Shown here piece after piece: positions 50,089 through 58,968 of a DNA stretch of 64,000 bases. Made by a program: the position numbers and the translations under genes. The stretch comes from Novosphingobium sp. Fuku2-ISO-50. GTDB lineage: Bacteria; Pseudomonadota; Alphaproteobacteria; Sphingomonadales; Sphingomonadaceae. The notes under the pieces were generated by a model, which did not search any database, had not been told where the DNA came from, and saw only the letters and a program-made list of their open reading frames with translations. Each line of letters starts with the position of its first letter. Position 1 is the stretch's first letter. The stretch is from the NCBI RefSeq assembly GCF_001519055.1, contig NZ_KQ954286.1:263972-327971 (forward strand). Direction: 5' to 3'.

Positions 50089-52050
50089 ATGCTCGACTTT
50101 TTCCGTGCCATTACCAGGTCTCGCCTCGGCGCCGTGCTGGGCCTTGTCTTTCTTGTCCTGATCGTGCTCGCCTTTGCCGGGGCCGATGTCGGCGGCATGC
50201 GCACCGGCAGCCTGATCGGCGGGGAAAACGTGGCGAGCGTGGGCGGCTCACGGATCACCACCGGCGAGCTCGACAAGACCATCCGCAACGCGTTTGAAAG
50301 CCAGCGTCAGCGCGCACCGACGCTGACCATGAAGGATTTTCTGGCACAAGGCGTGCTCGAAGAAGTCATGACCGGGCTGATCGACCGCGCCGCGACGTGG
50401 GAATGGGGTAAAAAATACGGCATGGGCATCAGCGATCGACTGGTCGACAGCGAAATCGCCAAGCTGCCCGCGTTTCAGGGCCCCGACGGAAAGTTCAGCC
50501 AGGACGCCTATAACCAGCTGCTTGCCCAGCGCGGGCTGACCGACAAACTGGTGCGCGACGACATCGCCAAAGGGCAGATGAGTCGCCTGGTCTTTGCCGG
50601 CGCCGCCGAAGGCGCGCTGATGCCGGCCGGCGTCACGCAAACTTATGCCGCATTGCTCAAGGAAAAGCGCACCGGCAACCTGCTGTTCCTGCCGTCTGCC
50701 GCCTTTGCACCCAAGACCGCGCCCAACGATGGCCAGATCGGCGATTTCTACAAGGCGAACCTCGCCCGCTACAGCCGTGCCGAGCGCCGCACGATCCGCT
50801 ATGCGGTAATCGATGAAGCCTCGTTGAAATCCGTCCCCGCGCCGAGCGAAGCCGATGTGCGCAAGCGCTATCAGGCCAATGCCGCCCAATATGCCCCCGC
50901 CGAAATGCGCTCGATCACCCAGGTGATCCTGCCGACCGAAATGGCGGCAAAGGCGTTTGCCGCCGAAGTGGCGGGCGGAAAATCGATCGAGGCCGCCGCC
51001 ACCGCCAAAGGGCTTGCGCCCGCCAAGATTGCCGATGCGACACATGACAAGCTGGCCACCGACGGTTCGAAGGCCGTGGCCGACGCCGTTTTTGCCGGCG
51101 CGCAAGGCAAGACGCTGAGCCCCGTCAAGGGCGCGCTCGGCTGGGTCGTCGCGCGAATCGACGGAATCACCAAAAAGCCGGGCAAGACTCTCGACGAAGC
51201 GCGCGGCGAAATCGTCGCGGCGCTGGCCGGCGAAAAGCACAAGGCGGCGCTGACCGAACTGGCCACCCAGATCGGCGAAAAAATCGAAGGCGGCACCAGC
51301 CTTGGCGATGTGGCCAAAGCCTATGGACTGACCGTGCAGACCACCGACGCGGTGCAGTCCGACGGCACCGTGCCCGGCAAGCCCGAGGCCAAGCTGCCCG
51401 CCGAAGTTCAAGCCCTGCTCCAGACCGCATTCGGCATGGAGCATGAAGGCATGGCGCAGATCGCCGCCGTGCCCGCAGCCGCAGCCGGCATCGCGCGCTT
51501 TGCCGTTTATGACGTTGGCGCGATCACGCCTGCAGCCCCGGCCCCGCTGGCCGAAATCAAGGCGCAAGTCGCTGCCGACTGGACGCGTCAGCATGGCGCC
51601 GACGCCGCCGCTGCCGCTGCCGACAAAGTGCTTGCCGCGCTCGCCAAAAAGACCCCGCTCGATGCGGCGGGCAAGGCGCTCGGCGTCGCGCTGCCGCCGA
51701 TCGATCATCTTGGCATTACGCGCGAACAGCTCGCGCAGATGCAAGGCCGCGTGCCTGCACCGCTCGCGCTGATGTTTTCGATGTCCAGGCCCGGCGCGAA
51801 AAAGCTCGCCGCTCCCAATCAGGCCGGATGGCTGATCGTGTCGCTCGATTCGGTCGAACCGGGCACGATCGCGGCCAATGACCCGATGGTGCAACAGGCA
51901 CAGAGCGAACTCGGCAAGGCCGCGGGCCACGAATACGAAGAGCAACTGCGCTCGGCGATCACGCGCGAAATCGGCTCGAAGCGCAACGAAAAGGCCATCG
52001 GCACCGTGCGCAGCAATCTGGCAGGCAGCCAGCCCTCGGGCGAACAGTGA
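50089..52050 (+). CDS. ppiD: PpiD/SurA-type periplasmic peptidyl-prolyl isomerase, membrane-anchored
   Basis: 653 residues. One N-terminal membrane anchor (LGAVLGLVFLVLIVLAFAGADVGG), a SurA_N-like chaperone domain (ITTGELDKTIRNAFESQRQ...LTMKDFLAQGVLEEVMTGLIDRAA in pattern) and a parvulin-type rotamase region near the middle (RSITQVILPTEMAAKAFAAEVAGGKS) that looks degenerate, followed by a second chaperone-like part. PpiD helps newly exported proteins fold at the Sec translocon. The stop overlaps the trpE GTG start, so it leads the tryptophan operon here, as in other sphingomonads. Confidence 0.9.
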   Translation: MLDFFRAITRSRLGAVLGLVFLVLIVLAFAGADVGGMRTGSLIGGENVASVGGSRITTGELDKTIRNAFESQRQRAPTLTMKDFLAQGVLEEVMTGLIDRAATWEWGKKYGMGISDRLVDSEIAKLPAFQGPDGKFSQDAYNQLLAQRGLTDKLVRDDIAKGQMSRLVFAGAAEGALMPAGVTQTYAALLKEKRTGNLLFLPSAAFAPKTAPNDGQIGDFYKANLARYSRAERRTIRYAVIDEASLKSVPAPSEADVRKRYQANAAQYAPAEMRSITQVILPTEMAAKAFAAEVAGGKSIEAAATAKGLAPAKIADATHDKLATDGSKAVADAVFAGAQGKTLSPVKGALGWVVARIDGITKKPGKTLDEARGEIVAALAGEKHKAALTELATQIGEKIEGGTSLGDVAKAYGLTVQTTDAVQSDGTVPGKPEAKLPAEVQALLQTAFGMEHEGMAQIAAVPAAAAGIARFAVYDVGAITPAAPAPLAEIKAQVAADWTRQHGADAAAAAADKVLAALAKKTPLDAAGKALGVALPPIDHLGITREQLAQMQGRVPAPLALMFSMSRPGAKKLAAPNQAGWLIVSLDSVEPGTIAANDPMVQQAQSELGKAAGHEYEEQLRSAITREIGSKRNEKAIGTVRSNLAGSQPSGEQ

Positions 52051-53582
52051 GCGCGACCGCCGATCTCGATCTTGCGGCGCCGGAAAACGCTGCCGCCGCG
52101 CTCGCCGCACTGAGCGACGGGCGCCCCGCGCTTGTCTGGCGGCGGCTGATCGTCGATACCGAAACCCCGGTCGGCGCCGCGCTCAAACTGATGCGCGAAG
52201 GCCGGGGCGATTTCCTGCTCGAATCGGTGCAGGGCGGCGAAGTGCGAGGGCGGTACAGCTTGCTCGGCCTCGCCCCCGATCTGGTGTTTCGCGCGCGCGG
52301 CACGGCGGCAGAGATCAACCGCGCCTGGGCCACCTGTCGCGATACCTTTGCACCGATGCCCGGCAACAGCCTCGAAGAATTGCGCAAGCTGGTCGATCAG
52401 TGCCGCATCGACGTGCCCGCCGGATTGCCGCCGGTGCTGGCCTGTCTGGTCGGCTATTTCGGCTATGAAACGATCGGCCTCGTCGAAAAACTGCCGCGCG
52501 CGCCCGACAGCGCGCTCGAACTGCCCGATATGCTGTTCGTGCGCCCGACCGTGCTGCTGGTGTTCGACCGGCTGAGCGACGAACTGTTTGGCGTCGCGCC
52601 GATCTGGGCCTCTTCGCTGGCCCCGGCGCGCGCGATCGAGGCCGCGGGCGAACGGATCGATGCGGCGCTGGCCGGATTGAACGGCCCCCTGCCCGCAGAG
52701 CCGCGCCTTGCCGAACCGGTCGAGCCAGCGCGCAACCCGGTCATGCCGCCCGAACGCTATGCCGCGATGGTGCGCAAGGCGAAGGACTATATCGAGGCGG
52801 GCGACATCTTTCAGGTCGTGCTGGCGCAGCGCTTTACCACGCCGTTCCCGCTTCCGGCGTCAGCGCTCTATCGCTCGCTGCGCCGGATCAACCCCTCGCC
52901 GTTTCTCTATTTCCTCGATCTGCCCGGCTTTGCTCTGATCGGGTCAAGCCCGGAAATCCTCGTGCGCATCCGCGACGGCGAAGTGACCATCCGCCCGATC
53001 GCCGGGACGCGCCCGCGCGGGAAAACGGCGGAAGAAGACCGCGCCAACGAGGCCAGCCTGCTCGCCGATCCCAAGGAACGTGCCGAACACCTCATGCTGC
53101 TCGACCTGGGTCGCAACGATGTCGGCCGGGTTGCCCAGGCGGGCACAGTGCGCGTGACCGAAAGCTATACCGTCGAACGCTACAGCCATGTCATGCACAT
53201 CGTCTCGAATGTCGTCGGGCAGCTCGACACCGCGCGCGCCTCGTCTGTCGATGCCTTGTTTGCGGGATTCCCGGCGGGCACGGTCAGCGGCGCGCCAAAA
53301 GTGCGCGCCTGCGAAATCATCGCCGAGCTGGAGCCCGAAACGCGCGGCGCCTATGCGGGCGGCGTGGGCTATTTCGCGCCCGATGGTTCGGTCGATTCGT
53401 GCATCGTCCTGCGCACGGCGGTACTCAAGGACGGCGTGATGCATGTTCAGGCGGGCGCCGGCATCGTCGCCGACAGCGACCCGGTCTATGAACAGCACGA
53501 ATGCGAAGCCAAATCGGGCGCGCTGTTCGCCGCCGCGCGCGAAGCGATCCGGGTGGCGAGCGAAGCAAAGTTCGGACAATAG
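52047..53582 (+). CDS. trpE: Anthranilate synthase component I
   Basis: 511 residues. Converts chorismate plus ammonia to anthranilate with TrpG. Conserved features: LLESVQGGEVRGRYSLLG (N-terminal regulatory site region), DIFQVVLAQRF, SSPEILVR, IAGTRPRGKT, LVDLGRNDVGRV-type motif and FPAGTVSGAPKVRA. The start is GTG overlapping the ppiD stop (GTGA). The tryptophan feedback site LLES is present, so end-product inhibition is expected. No leader-peptide attenuator is visible. Confidence 0.97.
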   Translation: MSATADLDLAAPENAAAALAALSDGRPALVWRRLIVDTETPVGAALKLMREGRGDFLLESVQGGEVRGRYSLLGLAPDLVFRARGTAAEINRAWATCRDTFAPMPGNSLEELRKLVDQCRIDVPAGLPPVLACLVGYFGYETIGLVEKLPRAPDSALELPDMLFVRPTVLLVFDRLSDELFGVAPIWASSLAPARAIEAAGERIDAALAGLNGPLPAEPRLAEPVEPARNPVMPPERYAAMVRKAKDYIEAGDIFQVVLAQRFTTPFPLPASALYRSLRRINPSPFLYFLDLPGFALIGSSPEILVRIRDGEVTIRPIAGTRPRGKTAEEDRANEASLLADPKERAEHLMLLDLGRNDVGRVAQAGTVRVTESYTVERYSHVMHIVSNVVGQLDTARASSVDALFAGFPAGTVSGAPKVRACEIIAELEPETRGAYAGGVGYFAPDGSVDSCIVLRTAVLKDGVMHVQAGAGIVADSDPVYEQHECEAKSGALFAAAREAIRVASEAKFGQ

Positions 53583-53588
53583 AGCGCC

Positions 53589-54188
53589 ATGATCCTCGTC
53601 ATCGACAACTACGACAGCTTTACCTGGAACCTGGTCCACTATCTGATGGAGCTGGGGGCCGAAGTCGACGTCGTGCGCAACGATGCGCTTTCGGCAGGGC
53701 AAGCGCTGTCTTCGGGCGCGCAAGGCTTTCTGATTTCGCCCGGCCCCTGCACGCCCAATGAAGCGGGGATCAGCCTCGATCTGGTCGGCGCCGCTGCCGA
53801 TGCCGGGGTGCCGTTGCTGGGCGTGTGCCTCGGCCACCAATCGATCGGCCAGTATTTCGGCGGCAAAGTCGTGCGCGGCGGGCTGATGCACGGCAAGACC
53901 AGCCAGGTCACGCATGACGGCACCGGGCTGTTTGCAGGCATCCCCTCGCCGTTTACCGCGACCCGCTATCACTCGCTGATCGTGACCGACATTCCCGATG
54001 TGCTGGTGGTCAACGCGCGGTCGGACGACGGCCATGTCATGGGCTTTCGCCATGTCACCAAGCCTATCCACGGCGTCCAGTTTCACCCCGAATCGATCGC
54101 GACCGAACATGGCCACGCGATGATCGCCAATTTCCTGGCGCTTTGCGGGATCACCCCGCGCGTTCTGGCGGGCCACGCGGCGCAATGA
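53589..54188 (+). CDS. trpG: Anthranilate synthase component II (glutamine amidotransferase)
   Basis: 199 residues, class-I glutamine amidotransferase supplying ammonia to TrpE (and possibly to aminodeoxychorismate synthase). Catalytic C80 ([12 protein letters not shown]), H166 and E168 ([13 protein letters not shown]) and the oxyanion [11 protein letters not shown]. Six bases after trpE and overlapping trpD by four. Confidence 0.97.
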   Translation: MILVIDNYDSFTWNLVHYLMELGAEVDVVRNDALSAGQALSSGAQGFLISPGPCTPNEAGISLDLVGAAADAGVPLLGVCLGHQSIGQYFGGKVVRGGLMHGKTSQVTHDGTGLFAGIPSPFTATRYHSLIVTDIPDVLVVNARSDDGHVMGFRHVTKPIHGVQFHPESIATEHGHAMIANFLALCGITPRVLAGHAAQ

Positions 54189-55180
54189 CCGCGCTGCCGC
54201 AGGTTTGCGCAACACCGCTGGCCGAGGATGAGGCTGAACAGGCTTTCGGCGCGATTCTTGACGGACGCGTCGATGACGAAGCGATCACCGCGTTCCTGAT
54301 CGCGCTGTCCGACCGGGGCGAGACCGCGTCGGAAATCGCCGGTGCAGCACGGGCGATGCGCGCGCGCATGATCCCGATCGCTGCGCCCGCCGGGGCCATC
54401 GACGTTTGCGGCACCGGCGGCGACGGGCATCACACGCTCAATGTCTCGACCGCAGTCAGCCTGGTCGTTGCGGCCTGCGGCGTGCCGGTGGCCAAGCACG
54501 GCAACCGCGCGGCCAGTTCCAAGGCGGGCGCCGCCGACACGCTCGAAGCGCTCGGGCTTAATCTCGACCGCGCCGGCGAGACCGCCGAGGCCACGCTCCG
54601 CGATCTGGGCATCTGCTTCCTGTTTGCCGCGCGCCATCATCCGGCGATGGGCCGGATCATGCCGATCCGCCGCGCCATCGGGCGGCGCACGATTTTCAAT
54701 CTGATGGGTCCGCTGGCCAATCCAGCGGGTGTGACACGGCAACTGGTCGGCATCGCGCGGCCCGCTTATGTCCCGATTTATGGCGAGGCGCTGCGTCGGC
54801 TCGGCACGACCCGCGCCTTTGTCGTCTCGGGCGATGAAGGGCTGGACGAACTGAGCCTTGCCGGCGGCAACGAGATCGCCGATGTCGCGGGCGATGCCGT
54901 ATTGATGCACCGCGTGGCACCGGGCGATGCCGGGCTGGCAACGGCGCCGGTCGCCGCGATCCATGGCGGCGATGCGGCCTATAATGCCGGGGCTTTGCGC
55001 CGCCTGCTGATGGGCGAGACGGGGCCTTATCGCGACGCCGTGCTGTTCAACGCCGCCGCCGCGCTGATCATCGCCGGAGAGGTCACCGACTGGCACGCCG
55101 GCGTCGAAGAAGCGGCCGAAGCGCTCGACAAGGGGCTTGCCAAGGCCTTGCTCGATTGCTGGATCGCCACGCTTGCGTGA
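54185..55180 (+). CDS. trpD: Anthranilate phosphoribosyltransferase
   Basis: 331 residues. Joins anthranilate and phosphoribosyl pyrophosphate. The [19 protein letters not shown] loop, [21 protein letters not shown] and [27 protein letters not shown] segments are diagnostic. The ATG overlaps the trpG stop (ATGA); the frame also extends upstream to 54143 as a shadow. Confidence 0.97.
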   Translation: MTALPQVCATPLAEDEAEQAFGAILDGRVDDEAITAFLIALSDRGETASEIAGAARAMRARMIPIAAPAGAIDVCGTGGDGHHTLNVSTAVSLVVAACGVPVAKHGNRAASSKAGAADTLEALGLNLDRAGETAEATLRDLGICFLFAARHHPAMGRIMPIRRAIGRRTIFNLMGPLANPAGVTRQLVGIARPAYVPIYGEALRRLGTTRAFVVSGDEGLDELSLAGGNEIADVAGDAVLMHRVAPGDAGLATAPVAAIHGGDAAYNAGALRRLLMGETGPYRDAVLFNAAAALIIAGEVTDWHAGVEEAAEALDKGLAKALLDCWIATLA

Positions 55181-55207
55181 TAGTTCAAGGCCGATGGATT
55201 GCAGAGC

Positions 55208-56002
55208 ATGACTGACAAACTCGCCGAAATCTGCGCCACCAAGCGCGACGAAGTCACCGCGCGCAAGGCTGCGACAAGCCTTGGCACACTGGCCGAACGC
55301 GCGCGCGAACAAAGCGCCCCGCGCGGATTCGAAGCCGCGCTGCGCCAACGCGCCGCGACGGGATTCGCGCTGATCGCCGAAATCAAGAAGGCGAGCCCAT
55401 CAAAGGGCCTGATCCGCGCCGATTTTCACCCCGCCGACCATGCCCGCGCCTATCAGGCCGGTGGCGCGGCGTGCCTGTCGGTGCTGACCGATGCGCCCTA
55501 TTTTCAGGGGCACGAGGATTTTCTGATCGCCGCCCGCGCGGCATGCGATCTGCCGGTGATCCGCAAGGATTTCATGGTCGACCCGTGGCAATGTGCCGAA
55601 GCCCGCGCGATCGGCGCCGATGCGATCCTGATCATCGTTGCCGCGCTGGAAGACGCGCAAATGGCCGAGATCGAAGCCGCCGCGCGCGAACAGGGCATGG
55701 ATGTACTCGTCGAAGTGCATAACGAGGCTGAAATGGAGCGCGCCCACGGCCTCGCCTCGCGGCTGATCGGGGTCAACAACCGCGACCTCAAACGCTTCGT
55801 CACCGACCTCGCCACGACCGAACGCCTCGCCCCGCTCGCCCCCGCAGGCGCGCTGCTCGTCGGCGAAAGCGGCATCAACACCCACGCCGACTGTCTGCGC
55901 CTGTCGCATTGCGGCGCACGCACGTTCCTCGTCGGCGAAAGCCTGATGCGCGAAGCCGACGTCGAAGCGGCCACCCGTCGCCTGCTGACCGGCACAATCT
56001 AG
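55208..56002 (+). CDS. trpC: Indole-3-glycerol-phosphate synthase
   Basis: 264 residues, TIM barrel. Closes the indole ring from CdRP. Shows [14 protein letters not shown] (catalytic lysine), the [13 protein letters not shown] loop, [45 protein letters not shown] and VGESGI. The ATG at 55208 is the family start. trpF, trpB and trpA are not in the window and are usually elsewhere in sphingomonads. Confidence 0.97.
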   Translation: MTDKLAEICATKRDEVTARKAATSLGTLAERAREQSAPRGFEAALRQRAATGFALIAEIKKASPSKGLIRADFHPADHARAYQAGGAACLSVLTDAPYFQGHEDFLIAARAACDLPVIRKDFMVDPWQCAEARAIGADAILIIVAALEDAQMAEIEAAAREQGMDVLVEVHNEAEMERAHGLASRLIGVNNRDLKRFVTDLATTERLAPLAPAGALLVGESGINTHADCLRLSHCGARTFLVGESLMREADVEAATRRLLTGTI

Positions 56003-56064
56003 GCAGCGTGGGCTGCCCCCCCTGCAGCGCTCTCAAGGGAGCGCAAAATGGAGCCTGTTTCGTC

Positions 56065-56086
56065 ACCCCGGACTTTGATCCGGGGT
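56065..56086. repeat. REP-like hairpin, second family
   Basis: ACCCCGGA-CTTTGA-TCCGGGGT, an 8-bp stem within the CGTCACCCCGG...CCGGGGTCCAG type unit common in alphaproteobacterial intergenic DNA. It lies between trpC and the racemase remnant. Confidence 0.65.
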
Positions 56087-56114
56087 CCAGCTTGGCGTTG
56101 GGTGCGACGGCTGA

Positions 56115-56273
56115 TCGGGCGTGGTGCAACGGCTCGCCCAGCGCGGCGCGCAGGCGATCGTGCTTGGCTGCACCGAAATCATGCTGCTGGTCGGTCCCGA
56201 CGACAGCCCGGTTCCGCTGTTCGACACGACCGCGCTGCATGCCCGCGCGGGGATCGATCGGCTGCTCGGATAA
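56115..56273 (+). pseudogene. C-terminal remnant of an aspartate/glutamate racemase gene
   Basis: About 50 codons are readable up to TAA at 56271-56273, with the in-frame TGA at 56112 just upstream and no ATG at the beginning. The residues [20 protein letters not shown] followed by [15 protein letters not shown] match the end of the Asp/Glu racemase family (YgeA/RacD type), including the second catalytic cysteine in GCTEI. The first three quarters of the gene are gone and the space carries a REP-like hairpin. Clearly inactive. Confidence 0.75.
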
Positions 56274-56304
56274 CGCCCTCTATAAAACCGCGCGAGGCTC
56301 TGGC

Positions 56305-56796
56305 ATGAGCACGATCATGACAAAGCTGACCCATCTCGACGAACGGGGACAGGCGCGGATGGTCGATGTCGGCGCCAAGGCCGCAACGCACCGTGTCGCC
56401 ATTGCCGGCGGGCGCATCCGCATGAACGCCGAAGCGCGCGCCGCGATCACGACAGGCGCCGTGGCCAAAGGCGACGTACTGGCGACGGCGCGGATTGCCG
56501 GAATCATGGCGGCCAAGCGCACTGGCGAATTGATCCCCCTGTGTCACCCGTTGGGCCTCGACGCCATCGCCATCGATTTCGTGCTTGAGGATCAGGGCGT
56601 GTACGCCACCGCCACCGCCTCGCTGACCGCGAAAACGGGCGTGGAAATGGAAGCGATGACCGCCGTGTCGATCGCGCTGCTGACGATTTACGACATGGCC
56701 AAGGCCATCGACAAAGGCATGATCATCGAAACGGTCCGACTGATCGAAAAGCGCGGCGGCAAATCGGGAAACTGGCGCGCGAGCGACGCGCCATGA
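56305..56796 (+). CDS. moaC: Cyclic pyranopterin monophosphate synthase
   Basis: 163 residues. With MoaA it makes cyclic pyranopterin monophosphate from GTP, the first step of molybdenum cofactor synthesis. Motifs: [36 protein letters not shown] with the conserved [23 protein letters not shown] and the catalytic KAIDKGM. ATG 56305 follows GAGG; an ATG at 56317 is also possible. The stop overlaps moeA by four bases. Confidence 0.96.
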   Translation: MSTIMTKLTHLDERGQARMVDVGAKAATHRVAIAGGRIRMNAEARAAITTGAVAKGDVLATARIAGIMAAKRTGELIPLCHPLGLDAIAIDFVLEDQGVYATATASLTAKTGVEMEAMTAVSIALLTIYDMAKAIDKGMIIETVRLIEKRGGKSGNWRASDAP

Positions 56797-57995
56797 CGGC
56801 CCGCACGCCCCCGCTGCCGCTCGCCGAGGCGCAGGCGCGATTGCTCGCCCTGGCGCCGACGATCCCGGTCGAATGGCGCGATGTCATGCAGACCGCCGGG
56901 CATTACCTCGCCGAGCCGCTGCATGCGCGGCGCAATCAACCTGCAGCGCCGCTTTCGGCGATGGACGGCTTTGCCATGCGCGCCGCGGATTTGCCCGGCC
57001 CCTGGCGGCTGATCGGGGAAAGCGCAGCGGGGCATCCCTTTGTCGGCACGCTCGGCACAGGCGAGGCTGTGCGGATCAGCACCGGCGCGGTCGTCCCGCC
57101 CGACGCGGACATGGTCCTGCTCAAGGAAGACAGCGCGATCGACGGCAGCACGCTGCACCTCGACGGCACCGCGCCCGATCCGACCGAGCGCCATATCCGC
57201 CCGCGCGGCATGGATTTTGGCGAAGGCGCGGCGATCCTGCCCAGAGGATGGCGGATCGATGCCGCCGCGATCGGATTGGCGCTTGCCGCCGGACATGAAC
57301 GCCTGCCCGTACACCGCCCGATCCGGTTGACGGTGATCGACGGCGGCGACGAACTGGCCGCGCCCGGAATCGTGCCCGGCCTGCACCAGATCCCCGCCAG
57401 CAACGGCCCGATGCTTGCCGCGCTCGCCGCCCGGCTGCCGGTCGTGGCGACACGGATCGGCCCTGTGCCCGATACGCTCGACGCGCTGATCGCGGCCTTC
57501 GAAGCGGCGCGCGATGCCGATGTCATCGTCACCAGCGGCGGGGCCTCGGTGGGGGATCATGACCTGATCCGCCCGGCGCTGACCGCGATGGGCGCAGACA
57601 TCGCTTTCTGGCGAGTGGGGATCAAGCCCGGCAAGCCGCTGCTCGTTGCGCGACGCGGCGATCAGGTCATTCTCGGTCTGCCGGGCAACCCAGCCTCGGC
57701 CTGGGTCACCGGATTCCTGTTCATGCTGCCCTTGCTGCGCGCCGCGCTCGGCGCGACAGAGCCCCTGCCGCGCGCGATCATGGTTCCGCTGGCAACGCCG
57801 ATGGGCAAAGGCGGCAGCCGCATGGAATTCCTGCGCGCGCACTGGGACGGGGCGACTGTCACGCTTGATCGCCTGCAGGATTCCGGTGCCTTATCGCCGC
57901 TTGCGCGGTCCAATGCGCTGATCGTGCGCGCCGCCGGCGCAGCGCCTGCTCCGGCGGGAAGCCCGGTCCCGGTCCATCTCACCGGAATCGATTGA
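56793..57995 (+). CDS. moeA: Molybdopterin molybdenumtransferase
   Basis: 400 residues. Inserts molybdate into adenylated molybdopterin. N-terminal domains with [13 protein letters not shown] and the later MoCF-type domain containing [25 protein letters not shown] and [15 protein letters not shown]. The C-terminal beta domain is present. Translationally coupled to moaC and followed by lexA. Confidence 0.95.
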   Translation: MTARTPPLPLAEAQARLLALAPTIPVEWRDVMQTAGHYLAEPLHARRNQPAAPLSAMDGFAMRAADLPGPWRLIGESAAGHPFVGTLGTGEAVRISTGAVVPPDADMVLLKEDSAIDGSTLHLDGTAPDPTERHIRPRGMDFGEGAAILPRGWRIDAAAIGLALAAGHERLPVHRPIRLTVIDGGDELAAPGIVPGLHQIPASNGPMLAALAARLPVVATRIGPVPDTLDALIAAFEAARDADVIVTSGGASVGDHDLIRPALTAMGADIAFWRVGIKPGKPLLVARRGDQVILGLPGNPASAWVTGFLFMLPLLRAALGATEPLPRAIMVPLATPMGKGGSRMEFLRAHWDGATVTLDRLQDSGALSPLARSNALIVRAAGAAPAPAGSPVPVHLTGID

Positions 57996-58034
57996 ACGCT
58001 CGCGCCAGTCCGGATCGAAAAAGCGCACAATTGC

Positions 58035-58077
58035 TTGACTTGTTCCAATTGGTTGCCTAATCGTTCCGCATTCGTTC
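58035..58077 (+). promoter_or_regulatory. lexA promoter with alphaproteobacterial SOS box
   Basis: TTGACT (58035-58040), a 17-base spacer and TAATCG (58058-58063) fit a sigma-70 promoter. The SOS box GTTC-CGCATTC-GTTC (58063-58077) overlaps its downstream edge and matches the alphaproteobacterial consensus GTTC-N7-GTTC exactly. LexA bound here would repress its own gene until DNA damage. A partial half-site (GTTCC at 58042) lies in the spacer. Confidence 0.8.
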
Positions 58078-58130
58078 ACCAAATGACGGGAAACCCGATG
58101 GTGACTTGACCCAAAGCGGGAGACCGGGTG

Positions 58131-58820
58131 ATGCTGACACGCAAGCAGCACGAACTCTTGACCTTCATCCAGAACCGACTGGAGGATTCCGGCATTTCGC
58201 CTTCGTTCGAGGAAATGAAGGAAGCGCTGGACCTGAAGTCGAAGTCGGGGGTGCACCGGCTGATTTCCGCCTTGGAAGAACGCGGTTTCATCCGCCGCCT
58301 GCCCAACCGCGCCCGCGCGCTCGAAGTGATCCGCGAGCCCGACACGGCCAGCCCGCGCACCGCCGCCCGCGCCGCTGCCCCGGTCACGCCGCCTGTTCTT
58401 GCAACACCGTCACGGCCTGCGCCGCGCCCTGCCAACGATGTCATCGAAGTGCCGCTCCATGGCCGCATTGCCGCCGGCGCCCCGATCGAGGCCCACGAAG
58501 GCAGCAGCGTGCTCCCCGTCCCTGCCGCCCTGCTCGGCCCCGGCGAACATTATGCGCTCGAAGTGTCGGGGGATTCGATGGTCGACGCGGGCATTCTCGA
58601 TGGCGATTTCGCGCTCATCCGCCGCACCGATGTCGCCCGCGACGGCGAGATTGTCGTGGCGCTGGTGCGCGGCGAAGAAGCCACGCTCAAATATCTGCGC
58701 CGCGAAAAAGGCATGGTCCGGCTCGACCCCGCCAACGCCGCCTACGACCCGCAATTCTACACCCCCGGCGAAGTCCAGGTGCAAGGCAAGCTGGCGGGAC
58801 TGTTGCGCCGCTATCATTGA
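58131..58820 (+). CDS. lexA: SOS-response repressor LexA
   Basis: 229 residues. Winged helix N-terminal domain ([38 protein letters not shown]), a long linker and a C-terminal autoprotease domain. Cleavage site A115-G116 (GRIAAGAP), catalytic S149 (SGDSM) and K187 (TLKYL). RecA filaments trigger self-cleavage and derepression of DNA-repair genes. The start ATG follows GGGAGA by about eight bases; a GTG three bases earlier is possible. The upstream SOS box indicates autoregulation. Confidence 0.98.
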   Translation: MLTRKQHELLTFIQNRLEDSGISPSFEEMKEALDLKSKSGVHRLISALEERGFIRRLPNRARALEVIREPDTASPRTAARAAAPVTPPVLATPSRPAPRPANDVIEVPLHGRIAAGAPIEAHEGSSVLPVPAALLGPGEHYALEVSGDSMVDAGILDGDFALIRRTDVARDGEIVVALVRGEEATLKYLRREKGMVRLDPANAAYDPQFYTPGEVQVQGKLAGLLRRYH

Positions 58821-58968
58821 GGCGTGCTGCTTATCCTATCGACTGGTCGGCGCGCACGCAAAGGATCGCCGCCTTCGCCAACTTTCCGCTGACATCTGCG
58901 ATGGTCTCCCTAAGCCGCGCCGATGAAATCCGGCGATCACGGCAATGGCGAGCAGCGAAACGATCACG

